From positions 5,394,001 through 5,458,000 of the forward strand of contig NC_010506.1 in the NCBI RefSeq assembly GCF_000019525.1: a stretch of DNA of 64,000 bases. The letters run 5' to 3'. The notes beneath the pieces are model-generated. The model was not told the DNA's origin and made no database searches. It was given only the letters and a program-made list of their open reading frames with translations. Both the position numbers and the translations under genes were made by a program. Positions 8,444 to 16,771 of this stretch are shown here, in pieces; positions within the stretch are counted from its first letter, which is position 1, and each line of letters opens with the position of its first letter. This stretch comes from Shewanella woodyi ATCC 51908. GTDB lineage: Bacteria > Pseudomonadota > Gammaproteobacteria > Enterobacterales > Shewanellaceae.

Positions 8444-9019
8444 TTATGACTCACTTTGTAACGCTGCATACAACGCCACAATTATACGTCGAAGTATAAC
8501 GGTAAGAGGTGCAAGTAAATCCACCTGCACTTGAGCAAACTGCTTATTTCCATGAAACATATTACATCGAACAGAATAAATTAAATCTAAGACTGCTCCA
8601 ACTTTTACTACGTGATCTGTAGAATTAAGCCTTGTCACTAATTCATTGTCCTCTTCAATCTGACGTTCTCCATAAGGCATACTCAGCTTGATATAAAACT
8701 CATGATTACTGATACGTTCGATTAGGTTCTGTAGGCACACTCTACAACCTTGTTCAGTAGTTATAATCTGATAAAGACTTTCATAACCAATAAACTGAGG
8801 TGCATATTCTGTTGCCCCTCTTCGATCTGGGAAGTGGTTATTCAGAACAACTTCTTCTCTTCTAGCCAGCTCGAAAGTAGCCTCTGCGTATAATTTGTTA
8901 TATAACGTAAACAGTGAAAATGCTTTATTAAAATAATCTGACAATTGTTGACCATTGTAATTATCCGCTTTTTCTATCCATTCATTGTAAAAGTCATGTA
9001 CATGTGGATGTAATGCCAT
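8444..9019 (-). CDS. HEPN-domain protein, putative RNase (integron cassette gene)
   Basis: 191 residues, helical and soluble. Near the C-terminus is SVRCNMFHGNK, matching the RX4H motif (Arg151, His156) of HEPN ribonuclease domains, followed by a helix as in that superfamily. Many HEPN proteins are toxins or phage-defence RNases that cut RNA in response to infection; this role is inference. A CRVC pair (about residues 92-95) could bind metal or be incidental. No antitoxin gene is evident. The gene starts 32 bp inside the cassette boundary and its stop codon abuts the attC. Confidence 0.65.
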   Translation of the reverse strand: MALHPHVHDFYNEWIEKADNYNGQQLSDYFNKAFSLFTLYNKLYAEATFELARREEVVLNNHFPDRRGATEYAPQFIGYESLYQIITTEQGCRVCLQNLIERISNHEFYIKLSMPYGERQIEEDNELVTRLNSTDHVVKVGAVLDLIYSVRCNMFHGNKQFAQVQVDLLAPLTVILRRIIVALYAALQSES

Positions 9020-9050
9020 TTTTCCTACCTTATTATGATTATCTAAATAA

Positions 9051-9057
9051 ATGTAAC
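9051..9057 (-). other. Left boundary of the HEPN cassette
   Basis: GTTACAT on the minus strand is the recombination core that begins this cassette and matches its attC R'' box. What precedes it is not a recognisable attC: only a hairpin (9071-9101, arms GCAGCA..GATAAC and GTTATC..TGCTGC) follows within 50 bases, possibly a relic of an attachment site. Confidence 0.55.
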
Positions 9058-9225
9058 AGCTTATTAAACAGCAGCACCGATAACCTTGTTATCACTGCTG
9101 CATTTTTAAAAATTATTGATGCAGCTTGATAATGTTCTGCGACAAACTGTAAATCATTGTTTTAAAACAATATTAGAACAGCCAGAACATTAACCATACA
9201 GCATTATGTGCTTTTTATAGCCACT

Positions 9226-9603
9226 AAATTGGTGATGACCTCGGTGTAATACTGCACTCGTAGATAACACCACTTCCCCATCGGAGTTGCCGAAATACGG
9301 AAATGAAAATGCCGTGGAACCATCATGGATGATGCTTCAGGCTTGGGGGGACATGGATGTCCCATCTGAGCCGTTAGGTGATTTTTATTGAAGTATGAGG
9401 CTTGTATCTAATGCATGTAACTCCGCTGGGGCGTCATGGTGGATGCAAGGAGGATGAGGACGAGCAGTCCTCCTTGCCCGGGTGTGGGATGGAATCCCAC
9501 GACTTTAGTCAGGCGCAGCCTGATACATCCAAATTGTGGGACGCAGTCCCATGATGCTGGCCGTTAGACGCAGTCTAACCATCCGACCTCATCACCAAAA
9601 TTT
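9226..9603. repeat. Element built of serial small hairpins with inverted ends
   Basis: The ends are inverted repeats (GGTGATGA at 9231 and TCATCACC at 9589). Inside are at least seven short perfect hairpins with 2- to 3-base loops: CATCATGGATGATG (9321), GGGACATGGATGTCCC (9348), a 9-bp stem at 9446-9476, GTGGGATGGAATCCCAC (9484), TCAGGCGCAGCCTGA (9509), TGGGACGCAGTCCCA (9537) and GTTAGACGCAGTCTAAC (9563). No open frame is present. It lies directly after the ToxR-like gene, so it could also act as its terminator. Confidence 0.65.
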
Positions 9604-9617
9604 AAATCGATATCAAA

Positions 9618-10901
9618 TCAGATATCAAACCTCTCATAGTGGTACCAAGCCGTAACTTGCCCAAACAGCGGAATAGTCCACACCGCTGTCTTATGATCTT
9701 GATGAACGCGGATGAAATAGAGTTCTTTATCCTTAAAGTCGCGCTTTCTCAAATCACGATAAAAACGCACCGCTGAGTCATTGAGTTTATCGGGCTTGAT
9801 CAGGTCTTTCTGCTCAACCTTAACCTGAAAAATGTCCACCTTAAGGTCATCTATCATGCCGGAATACTGCTTAAACTTACCGCGAACCTTGTACTTAATC
9901 GGCGTGGTTAAACAGTCTTGATCGGTGATGCAGGTTGAGGAGTAAAACTCACCGGTATCGGCAGAGTCATAGATCAACGACATATTGATATCGGCGCGGA
10001 TCAGCAGCTCATCTTTAACGGGAAAATACACATCTGCTTGGTAGTTATGCTCTAAGTAAGCGCCGCTGGTGTTGCTGCTTTCAGGCAGCATGACACGGTT
10101 ATAGCGAATGCGTTGCTCCATGGCACTCGATAGCTCAACAAACTTCTTTAAGTTGAGTTCAGCAGGCTCTGAGTCAACCGAGGTCAGATTGATTAAGCCC
10201 TTACCCGCGCACTGCTCTTTGTTATCACCAGGGCACAGTGCCATGGAGTAGTTGGCACCATCGGTTGCTGCAAAGGCGCTGAAGTCTTCATAACAGGTCA
10301 AAAAGTCATTGTCTGGCTGTAGGTGTTTTTCCCACATAAATGGGTGCAGGTGCGGCGCATCATCTTTATAGAGCAGCTTACCACTGCCCTTTAAACTGCC
10401 CACTTGTAGCTCAAAATTGTCTTGGGCGCTCCAGCGAGATAGGTTTTGCTTTATCTTATGGTAGTCACTGAAATACCAAGCCAAAACCAGTAGCAATAAG
10501 GCGATCACAATGCCTGAGATTTTAACCAGCAGTGATACATCGAAAAAAGCGGCGCGCATGGACTCGGCGTCATTCACCGCCAAGAGTTTTACGTGAGATT
10601 GGGTCGAAATATGCAACTGATAGCCACGGCGCGCGATGGTTTTTAGTTGCACCTCACGGTAAGGGTCGAGCTTTTTACGCAGGGTACTAATACATTGGGT
10701 TAACGAGGTAACAGCAACGACGCGATCGGGCCAGCCAGCACTGAGCAGCTCCTCTTTGGAGCAGACAGGATTTGAAGAGAGTAGAAGGCGATGCAGCACC
10801 GCAGACTCAGAGAAGGTTAAAATAACCCGCTTACCACTTACGTGGTCAACTAACTGATTCGCTTCAGTATCGAACTCCAAATAAGGAGTGATTTTTAACA
10901 C
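9618..10901 (-). CDS. ToxR/CadC-like membrane-anchored transcriptional regulator
   Basis: 427 residues. An N-terminal OmpR/PhoB-type winged helix (about residues 1-98, with VTSLTQCISTLRKKL and the wing IARRGYQLH) is followed by a linker, one membrane segment (about 125-147) and a large periplasmic domain. The periplasmic part has several cysteines (FLTCYEDF, ALCPGDNKEQC, SSTCITDQDCL) that could form redox-sensitive disulfides. It closes the minus-strand side of the sir locus, so control of sulfite respiration genes in response to a periplasmic signal is likely, but this is inferred from position only. Confidence 0.8.
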   Translation of the reverse strand: MLKITPYLEFDTEANQLVDHVSGKRVILTFSESAVLHRLLLSSNPVCSKEELLSAGWPDRVVAVTSLTQCISTLRKKLDPYREVQLKTIARRGYQLHISTQSHVKLLAVNDAESMRAAFFDVSLLVKISGIVIALLLLVLAWYFSDYHKIKQNLSRWSAQDNFELQVGSLKGSGKLLYKDDAPHLHPFMWEKHLQPDNDFLTCYEDFSAFAATDGANYSMALCPGDNKEQCAGKGLINLTSVDSEPAELNLKKFVELSSAMEQRIRYNRVMLPESSNTSGAYLEHNYQADVYFPVKDELLIRADINMSLIYDSADTGEFYSSTCITDQDCLTTPIKYKVRGKFKQYSGMIDDLKVDIFQVKVEQKDLIKPDKLNDSAVRFYRDLRKRDFKDKELYFIRVHQDHKTAVWTIPLFGQVTAWYHYERFDI

Positions 10902-11122
10902 AATTAACCTCTACTTGTATTCTTTGGCATCATCGATGTATTTAGGTTTCAGGCTGGCGAATTCTACAGCTAAGTACTTAAACAGAATGTGATTATTGAC
11001 GCAAAATGGCCGCTATTGTGCGACCAATCATCGCCACTGTTCACAGATTGAAAATTAAATAACATTACCTATTTGGTAGTAGATATCTTATAGCTCAATC
11101 GCCATGCTCAGCTTGAGTAGAC

Positions 11123-11983
11123 TTAAAGTGGCTTGCCCTTAAAAATTCGGTGTGAAATAAACGTCAAAACAACAATCCACAGCAGAAACAGCAGGTACAT
11201 TGCCGATAATCCCCAATCGGTGCTGACTATCATGGCTAAGCTGTTTGCCCCCTCGCCCTCAATGGCGACTAAATTAATCGCGCGGTAGAGATCCGTTGGG
11301 CTCATGGCGATCAACACGTTGATCAATAGTTGATTAGCAAAAGAGAAGTCCGATACCAGCAGGGTCAAAAGTAACAGGTCGTAAATAAGCACAAACAGAA
11401 ACCAGAGCAGCAGTAAGCAGCCAATCGCCTTAGCTTTTTCGGTGCACTTTAAACTCACTATGTAGCTCAGCAGAATAAAGGTCAGCGCCAGCAAATTGCT
11501 GCTTAATAAAAACTGAGCAAACGCCATCACAAGCTCACCACTATGGTACTGCTCACCGACCAGTAACAGCAGTGCGGCAGTTAGGCCAAATGCAAAGCCT
11601 GTGGCGACTAACATCACAGTGATATGACCGAGTAGTTTTCCGAAAATAATCTGTGACCGCGTCAGTGGGTAAGATAGAAGCAGCAGCAAGGTCCCCGACT
11701 CCTCTTCGCCGACAAAACTGTCGTAACAGAGTAAAATCGCCGCCAGTGGAATGATAAATACCGAAATGGTCGACAGGCTACTCATCAGGCTATCAAGCTC
11801 AGGCAGATATAGACTCCCAGTGACGGCACTGCCAGCAAAACTGACACTTAACGACAGCAGTAGAAACATACAGCCCATAAAGGCTAGCCAGCGATTTCGA
11901 GAACTATCACAGATCTCTTTATAGGCAATAATAAAAATTGGGGATCTTGGTCTATATATATTCATTCTATAACTGCTCTGCAT
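11123..11983 (-). CDS. NosY-like ABC transporter permease of the sir copper system
   Basis: 286 residues with six hydrophobic segments and the ABC-2 permease pattern, including EEESGTLLLLLSYPLTRSQIIFGKLLGH near residue 91. It would form the membrane part of a NosDFY-type complex that helps load copper onto a periplasmic enzyme. Its start overlaps the end of the ATPase gene by 17 bases; a second ATG at 11965 just after that stop is also possible. No nosZ is present here, which fits dedication to the copper-containing sulfite reductase. Confidence 0.8.
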   Translation of the reverse strand: MQSSYRMNIYRPRSPIFIIAYKEICDSSRNRWLAFMGCMFLLLSLSVSFAGSAVTGSLYLPELDSLMSSLSTISVFIIPLAAILLCYDSFVGEEESGTLLLLLSYPLTRSQIIFGKLLGHITVMLVATGFAFGLTAALLLLVGEQYHSGELVMAFAQFLLSSNLLALTFILLSYIVSLKCTEKAKAIGCLLLLWFLFVLIYDLLLLTLLVSDFSFANQLLINVLIAMSPTDLYRAINLVAIEGEGANSLAMIVSTDWGLSAMYLLFLLWIVVLTFISHRIFKGKPL

Positions 11984-12875
11984 GGGAGTGGTTCTCTTGT
12001 CCCATTAATTCATGGTAAATATCTTCGAGTCTTGGCTCTTTGATCTCGAAATCAAAAATTTGGCACTGTGAAACTAGATGTTGGATCAGCTCGGCTTTTT
12101 GCTCGCCGCGAAAATGCAGCAAACCGTCTCGATAAAACTGCTGCAGATATGCATTGCCACTGACTTGTTTTGTGAGGCCGCTAAAATTGATTGTGGTGTG
12201 CAGTGGGCTGGCACTTCTCAACTCATAACAGGAGCCCAGCGCAAGACGCCTGCCTTTAGACATGATCAAGGCGCGATCCAGTTGGGACTCGACCAAAGAG
12301 AGTTCATGGGTGGAGATCACCACGGCGCAGCCCGCGTATTTAAGTTGATTAATCTTGCCATAGAGAAACTGTGATGCTTGAGGATCCAGCCCAACAGTGG
12401 GTTCATCGAGTAGCAAGATATTAGGCTCAGACAGAATAGCCTGCGCCACTCCAAGGCGTTGCTTCATCCCTTTCGAGTAGGTCTTTAACTGCCGATGCTG
12501 GGCGTATTCGAGGCCAAACTCTTCGATAAGCGATGTAACACGCGAGCGGCTGACTCCTTTTAATGCGGCGAAATAGCTCAGCACCTCAAGGCCAGTCAGC
12601 TTGTTATAGAAACTGACATCTTCAGGCAGGTAGCCCAAATTGACCTTACGCTTACCCTTGGCAGATGCGGCGTTCTGCCCCATCACTTTCACTGTGCCAG
12701 ATGTGGGCGAAATCAGGCCTAAGATGATCTTTATCAGGCTAGACTTGCCTGCACCATTATGGCCAAGTAACGCCATAGTTTGGCCTGCAGCGACCTCAAA
12801 ACTGACGCCATCAAGCGCGGGAAAATCGCGATATTTAAGGCTAACATCGGTGAGCTTTATCGGAGTATCTAGCAT
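11967..12875 (-). CDS. NosF-like ABC transporter ATPase of the sir copper system
   Basis: 302 residues. Walker A GHNGAGKSS (about 38-46), signature YSKGMKQRLG (near 137), Walker B LLLLDEPTVGLD (near 155) and switch His in STHE are all present, so ATP hydrolysis is expected. The C-terminal 80 residues form the extra domain seen in NosF/CcmA-type ATPases. It is encoded between the NosD-like and NosY-like proteins, with 52 bp to the former and overlap with the latter. Confidence 0.85.
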   Translation of the reverse strand: MLDTPIKLTDVSLKYRDFPALDGVSFEVAAGQTMALLGHNGAGKSSLIKIILGLISPTSGTVKVMGQNAASAKGKRKVNLGYLPEDVSFYNKLTGLEVLSYFAALKGVSRSRVTSLIEEFGLEYAQHRQLKTYSKGMKQRLGVAQAILSEPNILLLDEPTVGLDPQASQFLYGKINQLKYAGCAVVISTHELSLVESQLDRALIMSKGRRLALGSCYELRSASPLHTTINFSGLTKQVSGNAYLQQFYRDGLLHFRGEQKAELIQHLVSQCQIFDFEIKEPRLEDIYHELMGQENHSHAEQL

Positions 12876-12927
12876 TTAGTTCTCAACCCTACAGCTATGG
12901 TTAACCCCATATTTTTAATGATATTCA

Positions 12928-14268
12928 TCAGTTTTGTACTCTGTCGGAACTGACATTGTTAAGTAGAGGAAAACTATCGACGATGCCCGTTGGCTCACCG
13001 ATATCAAATTGGCTTTGCACCCAGCGCAGCAGGGCTACAACGGGGCTATTCATTAAGAAGCGCGCCTCAGGATAGAGCCAAAACAACTTGTCTAAACTGT
13101 CATTAGGTCGATATGGTTTGTCGGCGATACCATCATGATTGCTATCCCAGCCCATATAGCCACTCCAGAAGTTTCCCTTGCCTTGATGGCTCCACTCCAA
13201 CAGCGCATCACCGACGTATTTGACTTGAATTTGGTTATTAACAAACTGATTGCCGTAGACCTTATTTCCCTCTCCGCCCATGGCCATATAGATGCCGATA
13301 TCACTGGTGGAAAACAGGTTATGGGTCACTTCGTTATCGCGAGCGCCGTAGATAAAGATCCCTTTACCTTCGTTACCTAGCTCGGCGGCCCCTTGTGGAT
13401 TATGGGCCAAGGATACTTGGTTATTGTTGACGATAGAGTGCTTGCTAATGTTGAGTAGCACACCAAAATCAATCGCATTAGAGACCTGATTATGGTGCAG
13501 GTTAACAAACTCTGAACTCATGATGGCATAACCGCCATCGACACTGTCGACCTCGTTGCCATAGGCTTCATCATGCTTGGTGTACATGTAGTGAATCCCA
13601 TATTGGGCCGAGTGAAAGCGGTTATCGAATACTTGGCTGTTGGTGCTGGTTTCTAGGTAAACCCCATCTCTCACATCTGAAATTTGGTTGTCATGGATGA
13701 CTGAAACATCAACCCCTTTAAGGTAAACCCCATCGCCTCTATCGAGCTTATAAAGGGCATTATTGCCAGCGATAATATTGTTGTTCACGATTATATGCTT
13801 GCTGTTTTCGGCGTAGATGCCAAAGCCATCACCTTGCAGACGACTCGATTCGATATGCACTCGCTCAGCCTGCTCATGGATGAATACGCCAGCATCAAGC
13901 TCATACAGATCGCCTCCCCAGTTTTGGATAGTGAGGTTTTTAAGGCTAACACCTGAGCTAAAAACAGCGATGGCGCGACCACGGCCTTGGGCATCAATAA
14001 TGGCACTGCCCTCACCAGTTAGCGTGATAGGCTGATGGATCTCAAAGTGGCCAAGGTATTCACCATCGAGCAAAAGAACAGTATCTCCCGCCTTCACTGT
14101 TTCCAGTTGCAACTTAAGGCTTTCGGTGTCCGAGACTGAGTAGGTCGCCGCCATGGTCAGCGGATTGATAAAGAGCGTCAGCCAAGCGCTAAGACAGAGC
14201 CCTTTGGTCGCCGTTTTCAAACCATTAGCGACCTGCTTTAATGCAAAATTATTCATGGACTTCTTCAT
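12928..14268 (-). CDS. NosD-like periplasmic beta-helix copper-handling protein
   Basis: 446 residues with a signal peptide (hydrophobic segment about 25-40, cleavage after TMA), then a right-handed parallel beta-helix of repeated N-rich turns (for example IVNNNQVSL, VTHNLFST) as in NosD/CASH proteins. In N2O reductase maturation NosD accepts copper from NosL and works with NosFY; here the same set is beside the octahaem sulfite reductase. The gene lies 23 bp after the NosL-like gene and 52 bp before the ATPase, so it is part of that transcription unit. Confidence 0.85.
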   Translation of the reverse strand: MKKSMNNFALKQVANGLKTATKGLCLSAWLTLFINPLTMAATYSVSDTESLKLQLETVKAGDTVLLLDGEYLGHFEIHQPITLTGEGSAIIDAQGRGRAIAVFSSGVSLKNLTIQNWGGDLYELDAGVFIHEQAERVHIESSRLQGDGFGIYAENSKHIIVNNNIIAGNNALYKLDRGDGVYLKGVDVSVIHDNQISDVRDGVYLETSTNSQVFDNRFHSAQYGIHYMYTKHDEAYGNEVDSVDGGYAIMSSEFVNLHHNQVSNAIDFGVLLNISKHSIVNNNQVSLAHNPQGAAELGNEGKGIFIYGARDNEVTHNLFSTSDIGIYMAMGGEGNKVYGNQFVNNQIQVKYVGDALLEWSHQGKGNFWSGYMGWDSNHDGIADKPYRPNDSLDKLFWLYPEARFLMNSPVVALLRWVQSQFDIGEPTGIVDSFPLLNNVSSDRVQN

Positions 14269-14291
14269 GCTCGGTCAATCAACTTGCAAAA

Positions 14292-14780
14292 CTACTCACC
14301 AGCCAACAGCGCAATATCAATCTGTTCATAGGAGAAAACAGCGCCACCAAACTCTGTGGCAAACTTGACCGCATCATCTTGGCGCTTAAAGCTGGCCACC
14401 GCAGGTCCCATGACCGCCTTTTTGCTCGTGCCGTAGACATACCAAGCTTGAGTTGCATCGATAAAGGCATTGTCTGTTGGGGCTGCCCAATCCGTGACAG
14501 CAAGATCATGGACAAATAGGGCTTCAATTTGGCGCTTGTTTTCAGCTTGCAGGGCAAAGTTAAACATGTCGCGAGTCGAACAGAACTTAGGTACTATCGA
14601 CTGTCCCTTGAGATGGACTTGCCCTTTGGGGCCAGGGTATTTGGTGATCATCATGCCGCACAGGTGGCAACGGTCATGTTCATGAATGGCCTCGGCCGAC
14701 AGCGGCTTTGCATCTATGGCGCTGTCGCTGCAGGCAGCGAGCAAAGGTAGTAGGAATAACAAACAGAACAGCTTTTTCAT
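14292..14780 (-). CDS. NosL-like copper chaperone lipoprotein
   Basis: 162 residues, lipobox LLAAC at residue 17. The Cu(I)-binding motif CHLCGMMI, near residues 38-45, and a second Cys/Met region (PKFCSTRDMFNF) are typical of NosL. It would deliver copper in the periplasm to the NosD-like protein or directly to the sulfite reductase. It is preceded by a strong intercistronic hairpin after sirD and followed closely by the NosD-like gene. Confidence 0.85.
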   Translation of the reverse strand: MKKLFCLLFLLPLLAACSDSAIDAKPLSAEAIHEHDRCHLCGMMITKYPGPKGQVHLKGQSIVPKFCSTRDMFNFALQAENKRQIEALFVHDLAVTDWAAPTDNAFIDATQAWYVYGTSKKAVMGPAVASFKRQDDAVKFATEFGGAVFSYEQIDIALLAGE

Positions 14781-14803
14781 TTTCTCTCCGAAATGCTTTC
14801 AGA

Positions 14804-14848
14804 CTAGCCCTTTAATTGCCTTGCAGGGGCGGTGTATTAAAGGGCTAG
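14804..14848 (-). promoter_or_regulatory. 13-bp intercistronic hairpin between sirD and the NosL-like gene
   Basis: Arms CTAGCCCTTTAAT and ATTAAAGGGCTAG pair perfectly around a 19-base loop, ending 23 bp before the NosL-like start. A second hairpin (AAGCTTG/CAAGCTT, 14895-14916) precedes it. There is no good U-run, so this looks more like an mRNA stabiliser, processing site or attenuator than a simple terminator. Confidence 0.5.
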
Positions 14849-15012
14849 CTTACTCACTGTGTATTGAGCCTTTGGTCACTCACTCCTAGCTGCTAAGCTT
14901 GCACTTGAACAAGCTTGGAAGTGGGCGACCGCATACTCGCTACTCTCTTTGGTAAAATGACTCGAGATACTTATTAGGTGGGGAGTGCTAATAAGTTCAC
15001 GAAACCATTTCA

Positions 15013-15960
15013 CTAGATAGCGTTTAACTGGCCTGCGTAAATCACAAACATACGCAAGCACATCATGCCAACTACTGCACACATACCAGACATGTAGAAG
15101 GCTTTAGCTGAATGGCTAAAGGCTTTACCTGTGGCAAAGTTAAGCAGTAATGGACCAACAAAACCGATACCCACAACACCAATCCAGAACACGTTCGCCC
15201 ATACGCCGGTATGGAAACCAGCGAATGCAGCTTGTGCACCTGCATTACCTGTAGCCAAAGACATGATAATCATGAACAGGAACAGAGCTTCAGCTGCCAT
15301 TACTGGCCATTCAATGGCGTGTAATGTGTGCATGTCTTTGCTGTGTAGGTCTTCTTTGAATACTGATACTGCAATCATTTTTGCAGCAGCGGCACCAGCA
15401 GAAAGACCAGACGCAACAAATAGCGCTGGCAATACCGAGGTATTGATAATTGGGAAGCGGATTAAGGCTGAGATCAAGAAGCCGGTATAAGCACACACTG
15501 ACATAGCAAGTACCAGTACTAGCTTTTCAGATGGCGCGCGAATAACGCGTAACTTGTCGATAATTGGCAGTAAAAAGTGCAGTGGTTTGAATGCCTTAAT
15601 CTCTTCTTCAAACGCGAACAGTGTTACTAAGGCAACCAAAGGAATGTATGCATTTAGGACAAGAACACCCACTGACATGACGGAGTTTAGGTTGTAGAAC
15701 ACCAGAATTCGCCAGAAGAACAGAGGGTTCGTCAAGTCGATAACTAGACACAACATACCCAGTGCAATCGTTACCAGTGAAACCAAAGACGCCGCCTTTA
15801 AAAAAGGCGTATTTTCAGTTTGTTTTTTGTAGAAACGAATAAACAGGGCAACCGATAGCGCGCCACCTGAGATACCAGCAAAGAAGAGGTAAACCGCAAT
15901 TGGCCAAGGCCAAGCGATGCCCTGTGACAGGCCCATGGTAAATTCAATATTACCGTCCAT
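15013..15960 (-). CDS. sirD: SirD, NrfD/PsrC-like membrane quinol dehydrogenase subunit
   Basis: 315 residues with about eight hydrophobic membrane segments in the NrfD/PsrC pattern. With the Fe-S protein SirC it is expected to oxidise menaquinol in the inner membrane and pass electrons to periplasmic SirA. This matches published work that Shewanella sulfite reduction needs menaquinone but not CymA. It starts 2 bp after sirC ends, with AGGAG upstream of the ATG. The following 232-bp gap with hairpins separates it from the copper genes. Confidence 0.88.
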   Translation of the reverse strand: MDGNIEFTMGLSQGIAWPWPIAVYLFFAGISGGALSVALFIRFYKKQTENTPFLKAASLVSLVTIALGMLCLVIDLTNPLFFWRILVFYNLNSVMSVGVLVLNAYIPLVALVTLFAFEEEIKAFKPLHFLLPIIDKLRVIRAPSEKLVLVLAMSVCAYTGFLISALIRFPIINTSVLPALFVASGLSAGAAAAKMIAVSVFKEDLHSKDMHTLHAIEWPVMAAEALFLFMIIMSLATGNAGAQAAFAGFHTGVWANVFWIGVVGIGFVGPLLLNFATGKAFSHSAKAFYMSGMCAVVGMMCLRMFVIYAGQLNAI

Positions 15961-15962
15961 GA

Positions 15963-16673
15963 CTATACTCCTAACTTCACAATAGGGATGTAACGCAAGC
16001 TTGGCTCAGTACCGAAGCCCGGCTTAATACGTACTGAATCCTTAACTGCCAATAACTTACTCACATATGAAGTTGGATCGTTTGCATCGCCAAAGATTAG
16101 TGCATCGTAACGGCACTGCTGCACACAAGCAGGTAGCTCACCAATGGCAAGTTTGCTGTTTAAGCAGAAGTCGCAGTTATCAGCCACATCAGTCTCTTTG
16201 TTGATGAAACGTGCATCGTATGGGCAAGCACCGATACAATACTTACAGCCCGCACATTTAGCTGCGTCCATGGTCACAATGCCAGTCTTCTCATCGCGAT
16301 GTGCAGCGCCTGTTGGGCAAACTGTGACGCATGGTGCGTTCTTACATTGCTGACATGAAACCCGTACAAACTTACGCTGACAGCCACAATCACCGGTTTT
16401 ACCACAGTGTGGACATGGTTGACCTTCAACGGCGCTTGATTGCTCCTCCATTAGCAGTCGAGATTTACCTTCTGGCAAGTGATTCGCCTTATTACAGGCT
16501 TCCTTACACTCACCACACCCGACGCACTTGTTCTGGTCGAAAACCATCACATAATGCGGCTTGTTGGTATCTTCCTTTTCTTTGACCGAGCTACACCCAA
16601 CAAGCGGTGTTAATATCAAAGAGCTGGCTCCTAGACCTTTAAGGAACCTCCGTCTCTCTAGATTTTCACTCAC
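15963..16673 (-). CDS. sirC: SirC, Tat-exported four-cluster ferredoxin of the sulfite reductase electron path
   Basis: 236 residues. A twin-arginine signal ERRRFLKG (residues 6-13) is followed by a hydrophobic stretch ending in the lipobox-like LVGC, so it may be a Tat lipoprotein. Sixteen cysteines in NrfC-type spacing (starting at 50, 107, 140 and 167) indicate four [4Fe-4S] clusters. An extra loop CPHCGKTGDCGC (87-98) adds four more cysteines, perhaps a zinc site or further cluster. It would carry electrons from SirD to SirA outside the membrane. It is tightly coupled to sirD. Confidence 0.88.
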   Translation of the reverse strand: MSENLERRRFLKGLGASSLILTPLVGCSSVKEKEDTNKPHYVMVFDQNKCVGCGECKEACNKANHLPEGKSRLLMEEQSSAVEGQPCPHCGKTGDCGCQRKFVRVSCQQCKNAPCVTVCPTGAAHRDEKTGIVTMDAAKCAGCKYCIGACPYDARFINKETDVADNCDFCLNSKLAIGELPACVQQCRYDALIFGDANDPTSYVSKLLAVKDSVRIKPGFGTEPSLRYIPIVKLGV

Positions 16674-16771
16674 AGCATCCTCCGATTATCGGTGTTAAAC
16701 CGACACGTTATTTTTTTAATTTTATATTTTTGACTAGTAGTTAATTAAGGTATGAATTAGCAACTACAGAT

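Noticed and set aside
9058..9101. Hairpin next to the HEPN cassette start as an attC
   Set aside because: Only about 45 bases long and without paired inner boxes of the right layout; too short for a normal attC.
9226..9603. Serial repeats as a CRISPR array
   Set aside because: The stems differ in sequence, there are no constant direct repeats or regular spacers, and no cas genes are near.
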